This document shows positions 1 through 6,626 of a stretch of 64,000 nt of DNA, in pieces. The DNA comes from a virus. Under the pieces are notes generated by a model that was not told the origin of the DNA, made no database searches, and was given only the letters and a program-made list of their open reading frames with translations. The translations under genes were made by a program, and so were the position numbers. The stretch covers positions 46,396 through 110,395 of IMG/VR virus record IMGVR_UViG_3300046007_003718, one strand, 5' to 3'. Within the stretch, counting starts at the first letter, position 1; every line of letters begins with the position of its first letter.

Positions 1-135
1 GAGTCGCCCGGTGCTGTTCTCCCTGAGCCAGAGGGTGCCCTCCTTCTCGGGCTTGCCGACGTACATGCTCATCCCCCGCCCGGTGACGGTGTTGCCACCG
101 GGGCAGGGAGCAGAGATGAATGAGGTGGCCCCCAT
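1..135 (-). CDS. Partial hypothetical protein, cut by left edge
   Basis: The first 45 codons of an unrecognised protein that continues past the left edge. The ATG lies directly behind the stop of the gene at 139-441 in the junction TAAACGATG, with AAGGGGG about ten bases upstream, so translation is probably coupled. The visible part is rich in Gly, Pro and Thr and shows no domain I know. Third codon positions are strongly G/C, as in the next genes. Confidence 0.65.
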   Translation of the reverse strand, partial: MGATSFISAPCPGGNTVTGRGMSMYVGKPEKEGTLWLRENSTGRL

Positions 136-138
136 CGT

Positions 139-441
139 TTACACCCCCTTCTCGTCGTTGGGAAGGAACATGGCCTCGCGCTTGGCAGCCTTGGCGAACG
201 ACGACCCGCTGATGGAGTACCTGCGGGGCCGGGACGGGGCGGCGATCAGAGCCGCGTGGAACTCGGTCGCCAGCGACTCGGCCTCGTAGGCGCTCGCCAG
301 AGCAACGTCGGCCTCCAACCCCTCGGGCAGAGCGTCGGCCTGCCGGTGGTACTCCTCGGCACGGGCTTCCAGCGCGTCCACGATGAACGCGGCCTCACCG
401 ATGCAGAGGTTACGGATGGAGACTCGGTACGGATTACCCAT
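139..441 (-). CDS. Hypothetical protein, 100 aa, mostly helical
   Basis: The ATG at 441 is chosen because GAAAGGACAG precedes it and because a longer reading would run back through the promoter at 471-499. The protein is unrecognised. Residues 20-75 are rich in Ala and Glu and look helical; the C-terminal 30 residues are basic. It is the first gene behind that promoter and its stop is coupled to the partial gene at the window edge. G+C-rich codon use matches the neighbours. Confidence 0.75.
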   Translation of the reverse strand: MGNPYRVSIRNLCIGEAAFIVDALEARAEEYHRQADALPEGLEADVALASAYEAESLATEFHAALIAAPSRPRRYSISGSSFAKAAKREAMFLPNDEKGV

Positions 442-470
442 GATGCTGTCCTTTCGGTTGGTGTTGGGGC

Positions 471-499
471 ATTGTAGCACGCCCCTCAGACGGATGCCC
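471..499 (-). promoter_or_regulatory. Promoter with atypical -35, before 139-441
   Basis: The -10 TACAAT (471-476) is 17 bases from GGGCAT (494-499). The -35 is poor, but the same GGGCAT-N17-TACA arrangement, with nearly the same spacer, recurs at 950-978. The conservation is better evidence than the hexamer itself. Confidence 0.5.
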
Positions 500-518
500 T
501 CCCCGTTTATCCGGGGAG
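499..518 (-). terminator. Short GC hairpin around TAAACGG
   Basis: A 7-bp inverted repeat (CTCCCCG/CGGGGAG) encloses the recurring ATAAACG sequence and touches the -35 of the next promoter. No U-run follows. It may be a remnant of a gene boundary rather than an active terminator. Confidence 0.4.
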
Positions 519-526
519 GGGAGGCA

Positions 527-552
527 GGGCAGGGCGGTGGCCCGCCCTGCCC
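527..552 (-). terminator. Terminator-like hairpin after 560-913
   Basis: An 11-bp perfect GC stem with a four-base loop begins about ten bases after the stop codon of the gene at 560-913. There is no clear U-run, so it may act as a strong 3'-end hairpin rather than a classical intrinsic terminator. Confidence 0.6.
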
Positions 553-559
553 CTGTCGT

Positions 560-913
560 TTAGACCCCCTGCTCGGTGGTCTCCTCGTCCTGCGGCCCCT
601 CCTCGTACTCGCGGGCGGCAGCGAGCAGCACCTCGGCAATCTCGCGGGCCTGCTGGGCGGTGAACTTGGCGTGAACGTATCCCTTCTCCTGCCCCTCGGA
701 GGTTGCCAGCGTCCCCAGCACCATGACCGTCACCTCACCGAACTTTCCGCCAGCGATCTGGTAGTCCTGCCGGTGAGTCGTGAGGGAGTCGTTTCGCTCA
801 TGGGTGAATGAGGTGCCGTCGTTGGTGACGTAGGTGTACGGGCCGACGCCCTCGCCCTGCACCGTGTAGGTGGTGTAGTCGTCGTTCTCGTAGTTGCTGA
901 TGTTGATGCTCAC
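560..913 (-). CDS. Hypothetical protein, 117 aa, GTG start
   Basis: The GTG at 913 is preferred: GAGGAG lies seven bases upstream, whereas a longer reading would overlap the -10 of the promoter at 950-978. The N-terminal 70 residues alternate polar and aromatic residues and look beta-rich; residues 83-108 form an Ala/Glu helix with the core AREIAEVLLAAAREYEE, followed by an acidic tail. No family is recognised. It ends at the hairpin at 527-552. Confidence 0.75.
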   Translation of the reverse strand: MSINISNYENDDYTTYTVQGEGVGPYTYVTNDGTSFTHERNDSLTTHRQDYQIAGGKFGEVTVMVLGTLATSEGQEKGYVHAKFTAQQAREIAEVLLAAAREYEEGPQDEETTEQGV

Positions 914-949
914 GATGAAACTCCTCGGTTCAGTTGCTTGCTGAGGGGA

Positions 950-978
950 AGTGTACCACACCCCTCGGACGGATGCCC
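950..978 (-). promoter_or_regulatory. Promoter before 560-913
   Basis: TACACT (950-955) is separated by 17 bases from GGGCAT (973-978), the same unusual pair as at 471-499. The start of transcription would fall about 30 bases before the GTG at 913. Confidence 0.5.
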
Positions 979-1004
979 TGCCCGTTTATTCGGGGAGGGG
1001 CGAG

Positions 1005-1036
1005 GGAGGGGGAGGGGAGGTGGCCCCTCCCCCTCC
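1005..1036 (-). terminator. 13-bp GC hairpin after the SprT gene
   Basis: A perfect 13-bp stem (GGAGGGGGAGGGG and its complement, six-base loop) begins about ten bases after the stop of the SprT-like gene. It has no U-run. Position and strength suggest a transcript end. Confidence 0.65.
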
Positions 1037-1046
1037 GGGGTGGTGA

Positions 1047-1808
1047 CTAGGCCCCGTGGGGAGCCGTCACCTTGGGCTTGCGGGTCTTGCGGGCGACCAC
1101 CTGCATACGCTCGCCGCAGCAGGGGCAGATCGGCGTGCCAGCCGCTTCCAGCCACTTGGCCGTCATGTTGAGGTTGTAAACGTCCTTGCCCTCACCGCTG
1201 GGGTCGCAGCCACGGGTGCCGTCCTCCTGCGGGGTGCAGCAGGCGACCTTCACCAGACGGGTGGCCTGCGGCTTGTGGACGACGTTCATGCCCTTGTGCG
1301 GGTACTCGCCCAGCGACTCGCGCAGGCGGGCAGTCAGGGCCACGAAACGGTCCCCGGCGTAGGTGGCGGTGGGCTTGCCAGCGAGGCCGATGGTGCGAAT
1401 CATCTCCACGAACGGACCCTTGTGGCCGTTCTTGTTGCCGTCAATGGCGTGGACAATCTCATGGGCGAGAACGTCCAGCACACCCGGCTCGCGCTCGTCG
1501 TTGCCCAGCGTGTCCTTGCGGCCCGTCTTGGGGCCGATAGCGTGGGCAAGGGCGGGCGACACGGTGATGTGCCGCACGTTGCCCTCGGGCGAGGAAGTCT
1601 CATGGTAGGCCATGCCGACCACGGAACCCTTGCCGCTCTTACCCAGCCACGCCCGCTTGTGCGAAAAGGACAGGTGCGGGGCGACGGTGTAGCCCTCGGG
1701 CATCGGGAAGCCAGCCTCGGCCAGAATGGTGAGCAGGCCGTCAGTTGCGGCGGCGATGTAGGACTCAGGCGTGTCGTGGACCTGAGCGTGAATCGGTGAG
1801 TAACCCAT
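1047..1808 (-). CDS. SprT-like zinc metalloprotease
   Basis: A 253-residue protein with the zincin signature HEIVH at residues 116-120 and a further candidate zinc ligand, His129, nine residues later. SprT/SPRTN proteins have an HExxH active site plus a C-terminal zinc ribbon; here Cys pairs occur around residues 190-205 and as CPCCGE near residue 235. Eukaryotic SPRTN cleaves DNA-protein crosslinks; in phages the substrate is unknown, and proteolysis of host or DNA-bound proteins is inference. SprT-like genes are common in actinobacteriophages. The start is supported by AAGGAGACAG seven bases upstream. Two promoters lie upstream (1842-1870, 1909-1937) and a hairpin follows. It is one of the most G+C-rich genes in the window. 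Confidence 0.85.
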   Translation of the reverse strand: MGYSPIHAQVHDTPESYIAAATDGLLTILAEAGFPMPEGYTVAPHLSFSHKRAWLGKSGKGSVVGMAYHETSSPEGNVRHITVSPALAHAIGPKTGRKDTLGNDEREPGVLDVLAHEIVHAIDGNKNGHKGPFVEMIRTIGLAGKPTATYAGDRFVALTARLRESLGEYPHKGMNVVHKPQATRLVKVACCTPQEDGTRGCDPSGEGKDVYNLNMTAKWLEAAGTPICPCCGERMQVVARKTRKPKVTAPHGA

Positions 1809-1841
1809 GATGCTGTCTCCTTGGTTGGTTGCTGTACGGGG

Positions 1842-1870
1842 ATTAAACCAGATGGTGTGAGCCGTGTCAA
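1842..1870 (-). promoter_or_regulatory. Promoter for the SprT-like gene
   Basis: A consensus TTGACA (1865-1870) lies 17 bases from TTTAAT (1842-1847), about 35 bases before the ATG of the SprT-like gene. Confidence 0.7.
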
Positions 1871-1908
1871 GTGCCCGGTGTGGGCGGCTCGTTTATCCCT
1901 GCCCCGGC

Positions 1909-1937
1909 AGTATGACAGATGCTCCGGGGGAATACAA
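1909..1937 (-). promoter_or_regulatory. Second upstream promoter
   Basis: TTGTAT (1932-1937), 17 bases, CATACT (1909-1914). It fires towards the SprT-like gene and lies directly behind the hairpin at 1938-1967. The roughly 40 bases between the two promoters contain ATAAACGAG, which elsewhere marks gene ends, so a small gene may have been lost here. Confidence 0.5.
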
Positions 1938-1967
1938 GCCCTCCCCGAATCCTCGCTCGGGGAGGGC
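1938..1967 (-). terminator. Intrinsic terminator after 1979-2218
   Basis: An 11-bp perfect stem (GCCCTCCCCGA and its complement, eight-base loop) directly follows the gene at 1979-2218 and is followed by TTGTATT. That stretch also forms the -35 of the next promoter. Confidence 0.75.
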
Positions 1968-1978
1968 GTTTAGATGCC

Positions 1979-2218
1979 CTAGAGGTCGGCCTCGTACTCA
2001 TCGGCCAGCCGGTCCAGCGTGTAGGCCTGATACTCGGCCTCCCGGTGGGTCTCCATCCACTCACGCTCGCGCTTGGGGTCGTAAGCGAACCCATCCTCAT
2101 CCCCGAATCCTGCGGCGATATGCAAGGCATCAGCGGCCTTCTCACGCAGAGCCTCGGCTCCTGCCCTCAGAACCTCCACCCTCTCCTGCTGAATCATCCG
2201 GCTTGTTGCAACACCCAT
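1979..2218 (-). CDS. Hypothetical acidic helical protein, 79 aa
   Basis: The start at 2218 is set by AGGGAGACAACG directly upstream. The protein looks all-helical with heptad-like leucines at residues 15-35, and an acidic, aromatic C-terminal half. No family is recognised. It is the only gene between the promoter at 2246-2275 and the terminator at 1938-1967. Confidence 0.75.
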   Translation of the reverse strand: MGVATSRMIQQERVEVLRAGAEALREKAADALHIAAGFGDEDGFAYDPKREREWMETHREAEYQAYTLDRLADEYEADL

Positions 2219-2245
2219 CGTTGTCTCCCTGTTCGTTGTTGGGGG

Positions 2246-2275
2246 ACCGTAGCACAGATTGGGGAGAGGGCACAA
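2246..2275 (-). promoter_or_regulatory. Promoter before 1979-2218
   Basis: TTGTGC (2270-2275), 18 bases, TACGGT (2246-2251). It is a weaker match than later members of the array but has the same position relative to gene ends. Confidence 0.45.
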
Positions 2276-2283
2276 GGCCCCGT

Positions 2284-2469
2284 TTATCCTTCCACCCACG
2301 ACCACACCTCGGGGTCGGTAGGATGCTGCTCGGGGAGGGTGGCAAGGCGCGGCCATGCAGTCATGCCTTCCTGCTCCATGATGGTGAAGGCCGCGTTTAC
2401 ACGGGCGGTGATGTTGGTGAACTGCCCCTCACGGAGCCACTCCATGTACCGCTGCTCATCGCTCAACAT
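2284..2469 (-). CDS. Hypothetical protein, 61 aa
   Basis: The ATG at 2469 lies ten bases after AGGGGG and overlaps the end of the gene at 2456-2635 by 14 bases. The protein is Trp-rich for its size (four Trp) with a helical first half. No function can be assigned. It is the last gene of a three-gene operon (2796 to 2284). Confidence 0.65.
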   Translation of the reverse strand: MLSDEQRYMEWLREGQFTNITARVNAAFTIMEQEGMTAWPRLATLPEQHPTDPEVWSWVEG

Positions 2470-2635
2470 GACCAAGCCCCCTAGTAAGAATCCACGCATC
2501 CAGAGCATCCTGAACAAACGATGTGATGCGCTCCTGCACCGTATCAAAGTCCACGGTGCCCTCCTGCTTGTCCCACTCAGCGGCGTCCAGCGAAACCTGA
2601 ACGGAGATTGGCAGAGAGATGTTGCCGCTTACCAT
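2456..2635 (-). CDS. Hypothetical protein, 59 aa
   Basis: A short gene with a strong ribosome binding site (AGGAGGAAG, five bases before ATG). The product begins with a beta-like segment of alternating hydrophobic residues, followed by an acidic helical half ending LGHVER. It overlaps both neighbours, which supports it as a real translated frame. Confidence 0.7.
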   Translation of the reverse strand: MVSGNISLPISVQVSLDAAEWDKQEGTVDFDTVQERITSFVQDALDAWILTRGLGHVER

Positions 2636-2796
2636 GACACTTCCTCCTTGTGCTTACGCTTGCGCGTGTAACGGATGTTTACACGCTCGGGCGCATCCTT
2701 GCGCGAGCGCCTGACCTCAATGCGAACCCGCTGGCGCATACGACGCGCACGCTTAGGCTCAACGAACTTCTCCTCGTCCCGCTCTTGCTCGTACAT
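2629..2796 (-). CDS. Very basic small protein, 55 aa
   Basis: AGGAG precedes the ATG by six bases. About two fifths of the residues are Lys or Arg, with runs such as KRARRMRQRVR and RKRKHK, so nucleic-acid or ribosome binding is plausible (inference). It is the first gene behind the promoter at 2860-2887, with the 13-bp repeated leader between. Its stop overlaps the next start. Confidence 0.7.
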   Translation of the reverse strand: MYEQERDEEKFVEPKRARRMRQRVRIEVRRSRKDAPERVNIRYTRKRKHKEEVSW

Positions 2797-2812
2797 GGTA
2801 TCTCCTAATAGT

Positions 2813-2844
2813 TATCTATCTAACTAATGAATATCTATCTAACT
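2813..2844 (-). repeat. Leader direct repeat, 13 bp twice
   Basis: TATCTATCTAACT (minus strand AGTTAGATAGATA) occurs exactly at 2813-2825 and 2832-2844, 19 bases apart, in the untranslated leader of the gene at 2629-2796. Related AGTTAG(A/T/G)TAG sequences occur near 12551, 13895, 14976, 15016 and 16883, each just before a gene start. Confidence 0.75.
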
Positions 2845-2859
2845 GCTTGCTGCTCAGAC

Positions 2860-2887
2860 AGCATACCATCTCAGATGAGAGATGCAA
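2860..2887 (-). promoter_or_regulatory. Promoter, TTGCAT-N16-TATGCT
   Basis: TTGCAT (2882-2887) and TATGCT (2860-2865). A clear member of the left-arm promoter array. GCTG..CAGC forms an inverted repeat across the end of the -10 and the expected start site. Confidence 0.75.
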
Positions 2888-2895
2888 GGCCTCGT

Positions 2896-3225
2896 TTATT
2901 CGCCCTCAATCTCCATACCAATCGTGAATCCTAGGCTAGCACCAGACTTGGTGTTGTAAACGCCGTCAGGCACCCATCCGCTAACATCGTAGAACGACTC
3001 CAACACAGTCCCCTTCACGGATTCTAGCGAACGGTGAAGGGTAAACCACACTTCACTCTCATGCACCTTGCGCTCAACTAGAAGCCACGGACGCTCCTGC
3101 TGCCCAGCAACCTCCAACCGAACATTGTCTGGGTCAATGTGGAAATCCTGATCGTAGTCCTCTAGGATTTCCACAATCACCTTATTGGTGATCTGAACAT
3201 CGTCAGGGATGCAACTAACACTCAT
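2896..3225 (-). CDS. Hypothetical protein, 109 aa
   Basis: An unrecognised soluble protein with alternating beta-like segments and many acidic residues; no Cys pairs or membrane segments. It starts three bases after the upstream stop in a TAAACGATG junction, and its own stop is followed by ACGAGGCC and then a promoter. It is the last gene of the operon starting at 3869. Confidence 0.75.
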   Translation of the reverse strand: MSVSCIPDDVQITNKVIVEILEDYDQDFHIDPDNVRLEVAGQQERPWLLVERKVHESEVWFTLHRSLESVKGTVLESFYDVSGWVPDGVYNTKSGASLGFTIGMEIEGE

Positions 3226-3228
3226 CGT

Positions 3229-3489
3229 TTAATCCTCCTGTATGATTTCGGCAATATAACCTGCATAGCAGTTAAACTTCTCCTCATCGTTGGCTGATGA
3301 AGGAACCTCAACATAACCATCGTGAACCCAAACATCATGCCCATCTATGCAACCGGGCTGACCGTCAAAGAGCATACGGCAGACCTGATGTGAAGTGCTG
3401 CCGTCGTCGTAGAACTGCCACCAATCATCAGAGCCAAAGCGGAGGCGATGAAGGGTCACAGTCTCCTGCTCGTACTTCTGGGGAGGCAT
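3229..3489 (-). CDS. Hypothetical protein, 86 aa
   Basis: The ATG at 3489 (MPPQKYEQE) is used because it lies two bases after the stop of the upstream gene. The product has an aromatic stretch WWQFYDDGS near residue 25, a single Cys pair spaced by about ten residues, and a C-terminus rich in Asp/Glu. No family is recognised. Confidence 0.7.
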   Translation of the reverse strand: MPPQKYEQETVTLHRLRFGSDDWWQFYDDGSTSHQVCRMLFDGQPGCIDGHDVWVHDGYVEVPSSANDEEKFNCYAGYIAEIIQED

Positions 3490-3491
3490 GA

Positions 3492-3869
3492 TTAAACGCC
3501 CCACTCAGAAAGGTTGCCATTGGCACGCTCAGGGACTCGGACACGGTACTCGGGGTAATAGACCTCACCGTTGGTGGTGTCCACGATAGCAACCACTACC
3601 CACACACCCTGTGCGTCAGCGTCCACCACAGAGTCGTAGATAGAGGTGTCGGCGTACTCGGCAGCCTCGTCCCACTCATCCTTGCCGTCGTAGAGAACAT
3701 CGAAGTCCCCGCCCTTGACGACAGCGATGAAGCGGTACAGGTTGCCGTCAGAATCCCAGAATCCCGACTGCGGGGAGCCATGACGGGGAGTTCCCCACGC
3801 ACTCTGAATCCTGTCCATCATCTCCTCAGCCTGCTCGCGCTGCTCAATCTCTGCATCGGTAATGCTCAT
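3492..3869 (-). CDS. Hypothetical protein, 125 aa
   Basis: AAAGGAGATT precedes the ATG at 3869, which lies about 33 bases after the -10 at 3902-3907. The first 25 residues form a charged helix (EQREQAEEMMDRIQ), followed by a beta-rich, acidic body. Unrecognised. First gene of a three-gene operon (3869 to 2896). Confidence 0.75.
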   Translation of the reverse strand: MSITDAEIEQREQAEEMMDRIQSAWGTPRHGSPQSGFWDSDGNLYRFIAVVKGGDFDVLYDGKDEWDEAAEYADTSIYDSVVDADAQGVWVVVAIVDTTNGEVYYPEYRVRVPERANGNLSEWGV

Positions 3870-3901
3870 CAGAATCTCCTTTAGTTTGTTGCTGCTTAGA
3901 C

Positions 3902-3929
3902 AGCATAGCACCTCAGACCTAAGATGCAA
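3902..3929 (-). promoter_or_regulatory. Promoter, TTGCAT-N16-TATGCT
   Basis: TTGCAT (3924-3929) and TATGCT (3902-3907), followed by a GCTG..CAGC inverted repeat and an AAAGGAG ribosome site. Confidence 0.75.
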
Positions 3930-3937
3930 GTGCCCGT

Positions 3938-4162
3938 TTATTCGTCGTAGTAGTCGAAACTGTCTGAGACCGGACCTTCCTGCTGTAGCAGGGAGAACAC
4001 TTCCCACGCCTCGTCCTCGTCCTCTATGTAGAAAGAAACGTCCCGTAGTCCAAAGCCAGCACCAGAATCGAACTGATAACCCTTAGACTCTCGGATGCCC
4101 TCAAAGAAGTCCTGCAACTCGTTTAGACGCTCAATGGGATATGAAGCAGAAACAACAAACAT
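3938..4162 (-). CDS. Hypothetical protein, 74 aa
   Basis: The start is coupled to the upstream stop (TAATG). The product reads like a small alpha/beta fold: a beta strand MFVVSASYP, a helix around residues 12-30, then a strand and an acidic helix ending in DYYDE. Unrecognised. Confidence 0.75.
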   Translation of the reverse strand: MFVVSASYPIERLNELQDFFEGIRESKGYQFDSGAGFGLRDVSFYIEDEDEAWEVFSLLQQEGPVSDSFDYYDE

Positions 4163-4497
4163 TATCCCTCCCTCCACTCAGGCCCCTCGTCCAGAATGTC
4201 CATAACCTGAACATCTCCGGGCTGGCAATCAATAAGGTCATGCCAAGCCCAACGGTCGGGGCAATCATCTGAGGCATCGGTTGTGATGCGAAGGGTGATG
4301 GTGTAAACGCGCATCTCTCTCACGTTCAGAACGTAAGCAGGAAACCTCTCACCACAGTCGTAGCACTTGTAGCCACAGACCAGAACCTCACGGTCATGCT
4401 CATCAATCTCAACATCATGCCCAGACTGCGAGGTGACGTTCTCAGACTGACAGTTTACACAACACTCGGGATTATCAACAAAGTTTACGGCACTCAT
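4162..4497 (-). CDS. Zinc-ribbon protein, 111 aa
   Basis: CVNCQS near residue 13 and CYDCGE near residue 46 form a four-Cys zinc-ribbon pattern, followed by a beta-rich segment and an acidic C-terminus. Small zinc-ribbon proteins of unknown role are common in phage early regions. The start is in a TAAACGATG junction after the gene at 4501-4680. Confidence 0.75.
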   Translation of the reverse strand: MSAVNFVDNPECCVNCQSENVTSQSGHDVEIDEHDREVLVCGYKCYDCGERFPAYVLNVREMRVYTITLRITTDASDDCPDRWAWHDLIDCQPGDVQVMDILDEGPEWREG

Positions 4498-4500
4498 CGT

Positions 4501-4680
4501 TTAACCATCCTGTCGGGGAGTGATGTACCCAGCCTCAATCAGAGCCGCAGCCATGCGACCGTAAGAGCCTTGCAGGCTCCATGCCATACCTGTATCCACA
4601 AGGTACTGAAAGAGGTCAATGATACCCTCCTCATCCAACTCACCCTGCTCATACTCCATAATCGAACTAACGTAATCCAT
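4501..4680 (-). CDS. DUF7417-like small phage protein, 59 aa
   Basis: Starts [18 protein letters not shown] and contains the core [20 protein letters not shown], which I recognise as a very widespread small protein of actinobacteriophages (DUF7417 type, named from memory). No biochemical role is known to me. AAGGAGATAG is the ribosome site, immediately behind the 26-residue membrane protein gene. This gene is one of the better host-range clues in the window. Confidence 0.85.
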   Translation of the reverse strand: MDYVSSIMEYEQGELDEEGIIDLFQYLVDTGMAWSLQGSYGRMAAALIEAGYITPRQDG

Positions 4681-4690
4681 TTCTATCTCC

Positions 4691-4771
4691 TTACCTAGTC
4701 AGAGAAAACGTAAGACCGGCCACTACCCACACGGCCAGAACGCCAACTGCGATTACAATAAAAGTTTCCAT
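4691..4771 (-). CDS. 26-residue single-pass membrane micro-protein
   Basis: AGGAGG followed by GCAAG and ATG gives a strong start. After METF almost all residues are hydrophobic ([18 protein letters not shown]), a single membrane helix ending SLTR. It is the first gene after the promoter at 4799-4827 and is followed ten bases later by the DUF7417-like gene. Function unknown; a membrane peptide that alters the host is speculation. Confidence 0.65.
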   Translation of the reverse strand: METFIVIAVGVLAVWVVAGLTFSLTR

Positions 4772-4798
4772 CTTGCCCTCCTCGTTGCTTGCCTTGTA

Positions 4799-4827
4799 AG
4801 CATAGGGAATATATCTCACTAATGCAA
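4799..4827 (-). promoter_or_regulatory. Promoter, TTGCAT-N17-TATGCT
   Basis: TTGCAT (4822-4827) and TATGCT (4799-4804) with the best spacing; an imperfect GCTTaCAAGGcAAGC repeat follows. Confidence 0.8.
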
Positions 4828-4844
4828 CTATTCGTTTATTCAGC

Positions 4845-5060
4845 CTACCACTCAAAGCGAGCGGAAAGAACCTTGTGGTCTGGGAACAAACACCTAACCT
4901 GCTCCATCGCTCGGTCCACCATCTCTGTGATGATTTCACTATCCTCAAGGTTTCCCCAAACATAGTCTAGCGTGTCCTCGTTCTGCTCGGTCAGGCTTGC
5001 CTCATAGGTAAAGTTATCGGCAATACCATTCTCACTAACCATCTCAACGGTAACAAACAT
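4845..5060 (-). CDS. Hypothetical acidic protein, 71 aa
   Basis: The ATG directly follows the stop of the gene at 5061-5417. The N-terminus (MFVTVEMVSENG) looks like an exposed strand, followed by acidic helices and a C-terminus with one Cys. No family recognised. Confidence 0.75.
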   Translation of the reverse strand: MFVTVEMVSENGIADNFTYEASLTEQNEDTLDYVWGNLEDSEIITEMVDRAMEQVRCLFPDHKVLSARFEW

Positions 5061-5417
5061 TTAGATGCGCTCCTCGCTCATTGTGTCCTGTCGGATGTTC
5101 TCCATCTCCTGTTCGTTGAGCCATGCGTAAGCCTCGGCACGACTCTCCTCGTCAGCCGCAGCCTGTCGCAGAATCTCGTTCCACTCCTCGGGGTCGGTGA
5201 CATAGGACTCAGCATCAATCTCGTCCCGACGACGCCGATACTCCTCCTCAATCTGAGCCTCAATGATGCCCTGTCGGTACTCAACCCAGAGAGTCAGAGC
5301 CTCATCAAGAATGACGAACTGCTCAATGGTGAGGTCTCCGTTTACAGTCAGGTCGTCCAGACGGTGATAGAGAGCCGTAGCCTTGTCCTGCATAATCATA
5401 ACATCGTCCTGCATCAT
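5061..5417 (-). CDS. Hypothetical helical protein, 118 aa
   Basis: Nearly all-helical and highly charged: residues 50-75 (EAQIEEEYRRRRDEIDAE) and the last 40 residues look like amphipathic or coiled-coil segments. AAAGGAGATAG precedes the double ATG. It sits 30 bases behind the promoter at 5448-5476. Unrecognised. Confidence 0.75.
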   Translation of the reverse strand: MMQDDVMIMQDKATALYHRLDDLTVNGDLTIEQFVILDEALTLWVEYRQGIIEAQIEEEYRRRRDEIDAESYVTDPEEWNEILRQAAADEESRAEAYAWLNEQEMENIRQDTMSEERI

Positions 5418-5447
5418 TGGTCTATCTCCTTTCGTGCTTGCTCGTCA

Positions 5448-5476
5448 AGCATACAGGTTAATAGGAAAAAGTGCAA
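5448..5476 (-). promoter_or_regulatory. Promoter, TTGCAC-N17-TATGCT
   Basis: TTGCAC (5471-5476) and TATGCT (5448-5453), followed by the inverted repeat GCTTG-ACGAG-CAAGC. Confidence 0.8.
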
Positions 5477-5484
5477 CCCCTCGT

Positions 5485-5856
5485 TTATTCAGCGTAGAAG
5501 GGGTCGGGGCACCAATGCGAAGCAATCTCCATCTCTCGCTTCCACGAACGCTCCTCCTCCACACACTCGGAGAATCGCTCAATAATGATAGAACCGATGC
5601 CCTCCAACTCCTTGCGGTCTGTATCAATCTGGTTCATCGTGCAGTACGAAGCATCCTCAGCATAATCCCAATCACCATCAGGCTCCTTGGTCAGCACAGA
5701 GAAGCGAAGCAGAGGCTCGTCGGTAGGGTCGGTAGGGTCGAAGTCCCCATACCATCCCTCGCCAATGTAGTCCCACTCAACCTTCACAGTCTGGTCGTCG
5801 TTCGTAACCTCTAGTGGAATAAACGACTCAATCTCAGTTGTCCAATCCTTACTCAT
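5485..5856 (-). CDS. Hypothetical protein, 123 aa
   Basis: AGGAGGAAAG precedes ATG. The first half is beta-rich and acidic, with a duplicated DPTDPTDE segment near residue 42; the second half is a long amphipathic helix and ends near CPDPFYAE. Unrecognised. Confidence 0.75.
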   Translation of the reverse strand: MSKDWTTEIESFIPLEVTNDDQTVKVEWDYIGEGWYGDFDPTDPTDEPLLRFSVLTKEPDGDWDYAEDASYCTMNQIDTDRKELEGIGSIIIERFSECVEEERSWKREMEIASHWCPDPFYAE

Positions 5857-5864
5857 CTTTCCTC

Positions 5865-6032
5865 CTAGCGTCCGTAGTAGTCTGGGTGATTCATACGATA
5901 CTTAGCCTCCTGCTTCATGGCTGCGATACACTCATTATCGCAGCGAGCAGGCAAACCAAGCGTTACCACGTTATACAGCATAACACTTCCAATCACAGAA
6001 AGCGAAGCGTAAAGAATAACCTTCCACATCAT
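5865..6032 (-). CDS. Small N-terminally membrane-anchored protein, 55 aa
   Basis: Residues 3-25 (WKVILYASLSVIGSVMLYNVV) form a membrane segment or signal anchor. The polar remainder has a Cys pair (CDNEC) and ends HPDYYGR. The start overlaps the previous gene by ATGA. Probably displayed on the outer face of the membrane; function unknown. Confidence 0.7.
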   Translation of the reverse strand: MMWKVILYASLSVIGSVMLYNVVTLGLPARCDNECIAAMKQEAKYRMNHPDYYGR

Positions 6033-6196
6033 CGGTTTCTCCATTCAGTATAAACGCCCACAACTTCATTGTAGATATCGAACGGCTCATCTAGAGTGTG
6101 GCCTGCATCGTCCCGATAGCCACAGTCGTCGTTAGAACCAACATCGCATGAAAGATAGCACGCAAGACCTTGGAAATAGTAGTCAGGCTCTAGCAT
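6029..6196 (-). CDS. Hypothetical Cys-containing protein, 55 aa
   Basis: A translated frame fixed by its ATGA overlap with the next gene and by starting two bases after the upstream stop (TAAACATG). Three Cys (residues 13, 17, 25) might bind metal. Acidic, with Tyr-rich ends. Unrecognised. Confidence 0.65.
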   Translation of the reverse strand: MLEPDYYFQGLACYLSCDVGSNDDCGYRDDAGHTLDEPFDIYNEVVGVYTEWRNR

Positions 6197-6198
6197 GT

Positions 6199-6408
6199 TT
6201 ATTCTCCATCCTCGGGGTAGCCAGCCTGTGAGCGCAGGCTATCAATGAGTGACTGAATAAACTCAACATTCTGCTCGTCAGCATCCTCGTAAGATGAGGA
6301 GTCACGAATCTCCTCAACATTCTGCCAGAGAGACCAAAGAATGTAGTCCAAGTCCTCAATCGGCAGAGTCACGTTTACATCTCGGTTCCAAAAGTCGTTG
6401 GTAGTCAT
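6199..6408 (-). CDS. Hypothetical acidic protein, 69 aa
   Basis: Start coupled by TAATG to the upstream gene. A strand region (VNVTLPIEDLDYIL) is followed by helices with many Asp/Glu. No recognised domain. Confidence 0.7.
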   Translation of the reverse strand: MTTNDFWNRDVNVTLPIEDLDYILWSLWQNVEEIRDSSSYEDADEQNVEFIQSLIDSLRSQAGYPEDGE

Positions 6409-6626
6409 TACATAACCTCCGGTGTAGGAATGTGCAGTCGAAGTCCACCAGCCTCGTAATCGTTCAGAGCATAGTGGATAGCATCAGGCAGGGTAGCAAT
6501 CATAGTCTCTACCTCCCCACCGTCGCCGGGACCACCATGATACCAGATATCCCAGCACCTATCATCCATCGCGGGATAAATGTCGTACACGAAGCCCTCG
6601 CCGTAGATACGATCAATAGTCCTCAT
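6408..6626 (-). CDS. Hypothetical protein, 72 aa
   Basis: The ATG at 6626 (MRTIDRIYG) is chosen because it overlaps only the acidic tail of the upstream gene by 14 bases. Contains a Gly-rich turn HGGPGDGG in the middle. Unrecognised. Confidence 0.65.
   Translation of the reverse strand: MRTIDRIYGEGFVYDIYPAMDDRCWDIWYHGGPGDGGEVETMIATLPDAIHYALNDYEAGGLRLHIPTPEVM

Noticed and set aside
1056-1799. Long open frames on the plus strand opposite the SprT-like gene and elsewhere in the G+C-rich left end
   Set aside because: They are mirror frames caused by high G+C; they lack ribosome sites and protein-like composition, and all real neighbours run on the minus strand.
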